Positions 6,868 to 9,353 of a stretch of DNA of 9,353 nt are shown here, piece after piece; within the stretch, counting starts at the first letter, position 1; the number at the start of each line of letters is the position of its first letter. The stretch covers positions 1 through 9,353 of the forward strand of contig CAZAKZ010000188.1 of NCBI GenBank assembly GCA_964485695.1. The letters are read 5' to 3'. Made by a program: the position numbers and the translations under genes. The notes below the pieces were generated by a model. The model was not told the origin of the DNA. It was given only the letters and a program-made list of their open reading frames with translations, and did not search any database. Origin of the DNA: CAZAKZ01 sp964485695 (GTDB lineage: Bacteria; Planctomycetota; JAFGQW01).

Positions 6868-6929
6868 CTCATTTTCAGGGGAAACCTCCAGTTCTGCTGG
6901 GGGACTCGTTGAGTTTGACATTTCCGGGA
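6868..6929 (+). repeat. 62-bp dispersed repeat, copy A (REP-like hairpin)
   Basis: This segment matches 9292-9353 at 55 of 62 positions with no gaps. It centres on a hairpin: CCTCCAGT (6885-6892), loop TCT, GCTGGGGG (6896-6903). Two of the stem pairs are T-G in DNA terms, which would be G-U wobbles in a plus-strand transcript. After the stem comes a conserved tail including AGTTTGACA and TTCCGGGA. Short GC-rich hairpin repeats of this kind resemble REP elements; no transposase for it is seen. Confidence 0.8.
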
Positions 6930-7020
6930 ATCGAGGAGGGAAGCCCTTTACACCCGTCTTCCGAGATGGAAAGCAATCGCTACTGTTCTCCAAAGTGTGC
7001 AATCGCATTGTTGAGGGCCA

Positions 7021-7128
7021 CCGATCCCACGGCCTGTTTCTTTCCTGGATCGGGACATTTCAGGGCCGTGGGGCATCCCACAGTGCTGAGATGTCCCGAT
7101 CCAGGAAAGAAACAGGCCGTGGGATCGG
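7021..7128. repeat. 38-bp perfect inverted repeat with nested hairpin
   Basis: Bases 7021-7058 are exactly the reverse complement of 7091-7128. The 32-base loop contains further pairing: TCAG (7060-7063) with CTGA (7086-7089), and GTGGG (7068-7072) with CCCAC (7077-7081) around a GCAT loop. The loop also repeats nine bases of the right arm, GGCCGTGGG at 7064-7072 and 7115-7123, so the left-arm CCCACGGCC (7026-7034) could pair with either. Identity of the arms implies recent origin or active maintenance. No flanking T-run is present. Confidence 0.9.
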
Positions 7129-7209
7129 CACTCGACTTGAAGCCGGAAGCTGTCGGGACGCGTTCACAGCCATCCAGATCCATTGCTACTGTACGGGCAC
7201 GTTTCCGCC

Positions 7210-7225
7210 TTCAGGTGGACCTGAA
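7210..7225. repeat. Small palindrome
   Basis: TTCAGGT (7210-7216) and ACCTGAA (7219-7225) form a perfect 7-bp inverted repeat with a GG spacer, too tight for a stable hairpin loop without opening a pair. It is the first of three dyads in a row before the nucleotidyltransferase stop codon. Confidence 0.5.
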
Positions 7226-7230
7226 ACATA

Positions 7231-7243
7231 CCGCTTTGAGCGG
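7231..7243. repeat. Small hairpin
   Basis: CCGCT (7231-7235), loop TTG, AGCGG (7239-7243). It is short and could be fortuitous, but it sits 5 bases after the previous palindrome and 16 before the next. Confidence 0.35.
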
Positions 7244-7253
7244 TTCGTGATTT

Positions 7254-7835
7254 TCAAAGCCTCCGGCTCTGCCGGAGGATGAATTTCTCCGGGTCCCGCC
7301 CTTGTGCGGCGCGCCAGAGCTCGAGGTACTTGTCCCGCACCATGGGATCTAAGCGATCGGCGAAGCCGGAGTCCAGCCCCTGTTCGCGGATCAACTCGAT
7401 CACGTCGGCGAGGTCGCGAAGGCAGTGGGGCGCAGTCATTCCCGAAGCGAGCTTCAGCTCCACAAGCCTGTGCAGCGGGAGCAGTCGAACGCGTTTTCCC
7501 CGTCTGGCCTCCAGCTCCGGATCGGGAAAAACCACGGATTTCGGCTTCCCGTCTCCCGGATACTCGCCGGACAGGACGACGTCGATGGGGGTGTTGTTCT
7601 CGGTGTCGCGCAATCCCTTGCTCCCGGGGAACTTCTCGCGATAGCCCCGGCCGAGGTGGTTTCGTTTGAAAACCTCGAGTCCTTCTCGGGTCAGGAGTAC
7701 AACCACGTCTTCGGTGACTCGCCGGTATCCATGCTCGTTCAGAGCCATTGCACCGATGATGGCATACGGGATCCCGTCCTCCTCGAGCAACCGGACCAGC
7801 CTGTCGAGCGCCTGATGAACGGATGATTGCCCCAT
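7254..7835 (-). CDS. Nucleotidyltransferase-like protein
   Basis: The 193-residue product resembles the nucleotidyltransferase-fold proteins often annotated as hypothetical or DUF6036-like. It shows an N-terminal helix (HQALDRLVRLLEEDGIPYA), then the family block IIGAMALNEHGYRRVTEDV, then PIDVVLSGEYPGDGK (83-97) and a helix with LVELKLASG (124-132) followed by RDLADVIELI. In this fold the catalytic acids usually appear as D-x-D after the GAMAL block; here the second position is Val (D43-V44-V45), while the later Asp (D85) is kept. Activity is therefore doubtful. The ATG at 7835 is chosen because GGAG lies 9 bases upstream and the recognisable fold begins there; ATG 7913 lacks a ribosome binding site. 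Its last codons overlap a TCT-loop hairpin. It follows preA by 126 bp. No antitoxin or toxin partner is visible next to it. Confidence 0.75.
   Translation of the reverse strand: MGQSSVHQALDRLVRLLEEDGIPYAIIGAMALNEHGYRRVTEDVVVLLTREGLEVFKRNHLGRGYREKFPGSKGLRDTENNTPIDVVLSGEYPGDGKPKSVVFPDPELEARRGKRVRLLPLHRLVELKLASGMTAPHCLRDLADVIELIREQGLDSGFADRLDPMVRDKYLELWRAAQGRDPEKFILRQSRRL
7260..7278 (+). repeat. TCT-loop hairpin at the end of the nucleotidyltransferase-like gene
   Basis: CCTCCGGC (7260-7267), loop TCT, GCCGGAGG (7271-7278): a perfect 8-bp stem with the same arm length and loop as the 62-bp repeat. Upstream ATTTTCA (7249-7255 region) is also shared with copy A of that repeat. It lies inside the last codons of the minus-strand gene and encodes its final ILRQSRR residues. 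Confidence 0.7.
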
Positions 7836-7961
7836 GAAAAACCGCTCCGCTTGTTCAACACCGGCGAAAAACGCCGTTTCCGCTCCTGGATCGAGGTCTC
7901 TGGATGGGTGCATGAGTTCAGACTACGATCCGGGCCAGTTCAGCGCAACCGTTCCTTTTCA
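7836..7961. other. Short gap between preA and the nucleotidyltransferase-like gene
   Basis: This 126-bp gap contains the GGAG ribosome binding site for the downstream gene and a small hairpin, CGGCG-AAAAA-CGCCG at 7862-7876. That hairpin is too weak and lacks a T-run on the minus strand to be a convincing terminator, so read-through from preA is possible. Confidence 0.4.
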
Positions 7962-9263
7962 TCAAGCGTGGTCGGGCGGTTCGATCTTCTCCACCTTGCC
8001 CTCGGCCAGGAGCATCTGGTAGTCGTTCCAGGTCATGGGCGGCTTGCCGGTGTCCACCTCCTCCATGGTGATGCAGTCTTTCACCGGACAGACGAGGCTG
8101 CACATGTTGCACCCCACGCACGCCGCATCATCCACAGTGAAAACCACATCCGGATCGGCGCCCGACCGGGTCTCCTTGCGGATGGCCTGGTAGCAACCGT
8201 CCTCGCAGGCCGTGTAGCAGATTCCGCACCGGGTACACGTCTCCTCATTGATGCGGGCCACCACCTTGTAATTGAGGTCGAGTTCCCCCCACGTCCGGAT
8301 GGCTGGGACGCTTTTACCGACGATGTCGCCGACGTTCTCGTATGCCCTGTCCGCCATCCACTGCTCCAGGCCCTTCACCATGTTCTGGACGAGGCCGAAT
8401 CCGCGGTGCATGACGGCCGTGCAGACCTGGACGGTGCTGCAGCCCAGCAGCAGGAACTCCGCGGCGTCCCGCCAGGATCGGATGCCGCCGATGCCGCTCA
8501 GCGGGACGACCACCTCCGGATCCCGGGCCAGGGCCGACACCATGTGCAGGGCGATGGGCTTCACGGCCGGCCCGCAGTAGCCGCCGTGGGTGCCGTGACC
8601 ACGAACGGAGGGAATCGGAGTCAGGGTATCCAGGTCGATGCCCATGATGGAGTTGACGGTGTTGATGAGGGCAATGCCGTCGGCGCCGCCCTGCACCGCG
8701 GCCCGGCCGATGGCCGTGATGTCCGTGACGTTGGGGGTGAGTTTGACCACCACCGGAACCTCGGCCACCTCCTTCACCCAGGCCGTGATCATGGTGGTGT
8801 AGTCGGGCACCTGACCCACGGCCGATCCCATGCCGCGCTCACTCATGCCGTGGGGGCAGCCGAAATTGAGTTCCAGGCCGTCCACCCCCGCGTCCTGGAC
8901 CCGCAGGGTGATATCGTGCCAGGCCCCCCGGTTGGACTCGACCATGATGGAGGCGACCAGGGCGTGATGGGGAAAATCGCGCTTCACCCGGGCCATCTCC
9001 GCCAGGTTCTCCTCCAGGGGGCGATCGGTGATGAGCTCGATGTTGTTGAGGCCCATGACCCTGCGGCCGCCGAAGTCGATGGCGCCGTAGCGCGAGGACA
9101 CGTTGACGGCCGCCTCGTGGGTCAGGGTTTTCCACACGGCGCCGCCCCAGCCGGCCTCGAAGGCCCGCCGGACCTGGTGTTCCGAATTGGTGGGGGGGCC
9201 CGAGGCAAGCCAGAACGGATTCGGGGCCTGGATACCGCAGAATCGGGTGCTCAGATTAGGCAT
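7962..9263 (-). CDS. preA: NAD-dependent dihydropyrimidine dehydrogenase, PreA subunit
   Basis: The 433-residue protein matches the catalytic subunit of bacterial dihydropyrimidine dehydrogenase, which reduces uracil and thymine to their 5,6-dihydro forms in pyrimidine breakdown, with PreT as the electron-input partner. The FMN-binding dihydroorotate dehydrogenase-like barrel covers about 1-310, with the active-site loop ELNFGCPHGMSERGMG (131-146, catalytic Cys C136) and KLTPNVTD (174-181). Two 4Fe-4S clusters are encoded at the C-terminus: CTRCGICYTAC (343-353) and CVGCNMCSLVCP (382-393). All ligands are present, so it should be functional. The ATG at 9263 has AGGA 7 bases upstream and starts the homologous sequence; the ATG at 9296 would overlap the 62-bp repeat and is less likely. 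No PreT or dihydropyrimidinase gene is in the window; PreT could lie beyond the right edge. The related hydantoin and other pyrimidine-like reductases remain possible alternatives. Confidence 0.92.
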   Translation of the reverse strand: MPNLSTRFCGIQAPNPFWLASGPPTNSEHQVRRAFEAGWGGAVWKTLTHEAAVNVSSRYGAIDFGGRRVMGLNNIELITDRPLEENLAEMARVKRDFPHHALVASIMVESNRGAWHDITLRVQDAGVDGLELNFGCPHGMSERGMGSAVGQVPDYTTMITAWVKEVAEVPVVVKLTPNVTDITAIGRAAVQGGADGIALINTVNSIMGIDLDTLTPIPSVRGHGTHGGYCGPAVKPIALHMVSALARDPEVVVPLSGIGGIRSWRDAAEFLLLGCSTVQVCTAVMHRGFGLVQNMVKGLEQWMADRAYENVGDIVGKSVPAIRTWGELDLNYKVVARINEETCTRCGICYTACEDGCYQAIRKETRSGADPDVVFTVDDAACVGCNMCSLVCPVKDCITMEEVDTGKPPMTWNDYQMLLAEGKVEKIEPPDHA

Positions 9264-9280
9264 GGGGAGTCCTTTCGTGC
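9264..9280 (-). promoter_or_regulatory. Ribosome binding site of preA
   Basis: On the minus strand AAAGGA is followed by CTCCCC and the ATG at 9263. This good spacing is the main reason to prefer this start over the in-frame ATG 33 bases upstream. Confidence 0.65.
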
Positions 9281-9291
9281 CTGGATCCGTG

Positions 9292-9353
9292 CTCATTCTA
9301 AGGGGAAACCCCCAGCTCTGCTGGGGGACTCGTGAAGTTTGACAGTTCCGGGA
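9292..9353 (+). repeat. 62-bp dispersed repeat, copy B (REP-like hairpin), cut by window edge
   Basis: This copy matches 6868-6929 at 55 of 62 positions. Its hairpin is perfect: CCCCCAGC (9309-9316), loop TCT, GCTGGGGG (9320-9327). It is in the same orientation as copy A and lies immediately upstream of preA. On the minus strand it also supplies TAGAAT (9300-9295), a fair -10 hexamer, without a recognisable -35. The repeat may continue past the edge. Confidence 0.8.

Larger units (their letters stand above)
6862..7253. other. Convergent intergenic region rich in dyad symmetry
   Basis: This 392-bp gap between the NAD kinase and the nucleotidyltransferase-like gene has no supported protein gene. 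It contains, in order, one copy of a 62-bp dispersed repeat, a direct repeat GCAATCGC (6973-6980 and 6999-7006), a 38-bp perfect inverted repeat with nested hairpin, a second GCTACTGT (6979-6986 and 7185-7192) flanking that palindrome, and two further hairpins. None of the stems is followed by a clear T-run, so classic intrinsic terminators are not evident. Being between converging genes, the structures may still end or process both transcripts. Confidence 0.75.

Noticed and set aside
6885..6903. Intrinsic terminator of the NAD kinase gene
   Set aside because: The stem is followed by GACTCGTT rather than a T-run, and the same hairpin occurs upstream of preA, so it is better treated as a dispersed repeat.
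6862..7253. CRISPR array or attC-like cassette array
   Set aside because: The repeats are not evenly spaced direct repeats with spacers, no cas or integron integrase gene is present, and the dyads differ in sequence.
6980..7282. Short open frames on both strands over the long palindrome
   Set aside because: They encode mirror-related peptides only because the DNA is palindromic; no ribosome binding site or codon bias supports them.
7836..7913. Earlier ATG at 7913 for the nucleotidyltransferase-like gene
   Set aside because: It has no ribosome binding site and adds residues without family resemblance, whereas ATG 7835 has GGAG at good spacing.
7827..9335. Long plus-strand open frame opposite preA
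   Set aside because: It is a His/Gly/Asp-rich antisense shadow of a gene with complete catalytic and Fe-S motifs.

Overview
This is a GC-rich bacterial chromosomal window, apart from the first ~120 bases, where I count 61 G or C in 120. Several starts carry Shine-Dalgarno sequences and one strong sigma70-type promoter is visible. The gene set is mostly housekeeping or metabolic: an aldehyde dehydrogenase, a sialate O-acetylesterase-type CE6 esterase, an ABHD13/BEM46-like hydrolase, an NADK3-like NAD kinase, a nucleotidyltransferase-like protein and a PreA-type dihydropyrimidine dehydrogenase. This mix, with the GC content, would suit Acidobacteriota, Planctomycetota or a related lineage. That is a guess from gene families; no phylogenetic marker is present.

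Layout. 1-360: the left edge holds the 3' end of a tyrosine recombinase gene and an imperfect inverted repeat beyond its stop, both remnants of a mobile element. It abuts an M23 peptidase gene (339-806, minus) that is broken twice, by a stop codon inside its signal peptide and by loss of its C-terminal half. That gene was translationally coupled (ATGA overlap) to the aldehyde dehydrogenase gene (803-2242, minus). A 273-bp divergent region with a promoter on each side separates it from a plus-strand pair: an uncharacterised coiled-coil protein (2516-3508) and a secreted CE6 esterase (3554-5116). The esterase overlaps, tail to tail by 20 bp, an alpha/beta hydrolase gene (5097-5858, minus). That gene is divergent from the NAD kinase gene (6022-6861, plus). 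The nucleotidyltransferase-like gene (7254-7835, minus) and preA (7962-9263, minus) follow, facing the NAD kinase.

The most interesting part is non-coding. The 392-bp convergent gap 6862-7253 is packed with dyad symmetry. It holds one copy of a 62-bp dispersed repeat whose second copy ends at the window edge (55 of 62 identical). It also holds a 38-bp perfect inverted repeat with a nested hairpin and an alternative pairing, and two small hairpins. A further hairpin overlaps the end of the nucleotidyltransferase-like gene and has the same architecture (8-bp stem, TCT loop) as the 62-bp repeat. Differences among the three TCT hairpins keep the pairing by G-U wobble or paired changes, so the fold appears to be conserved. 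I see no CRISPR array, tRNA, rRNA, complete transposase or recognisable defence system. No single pathway ties the genes together; most are independent transcription units.
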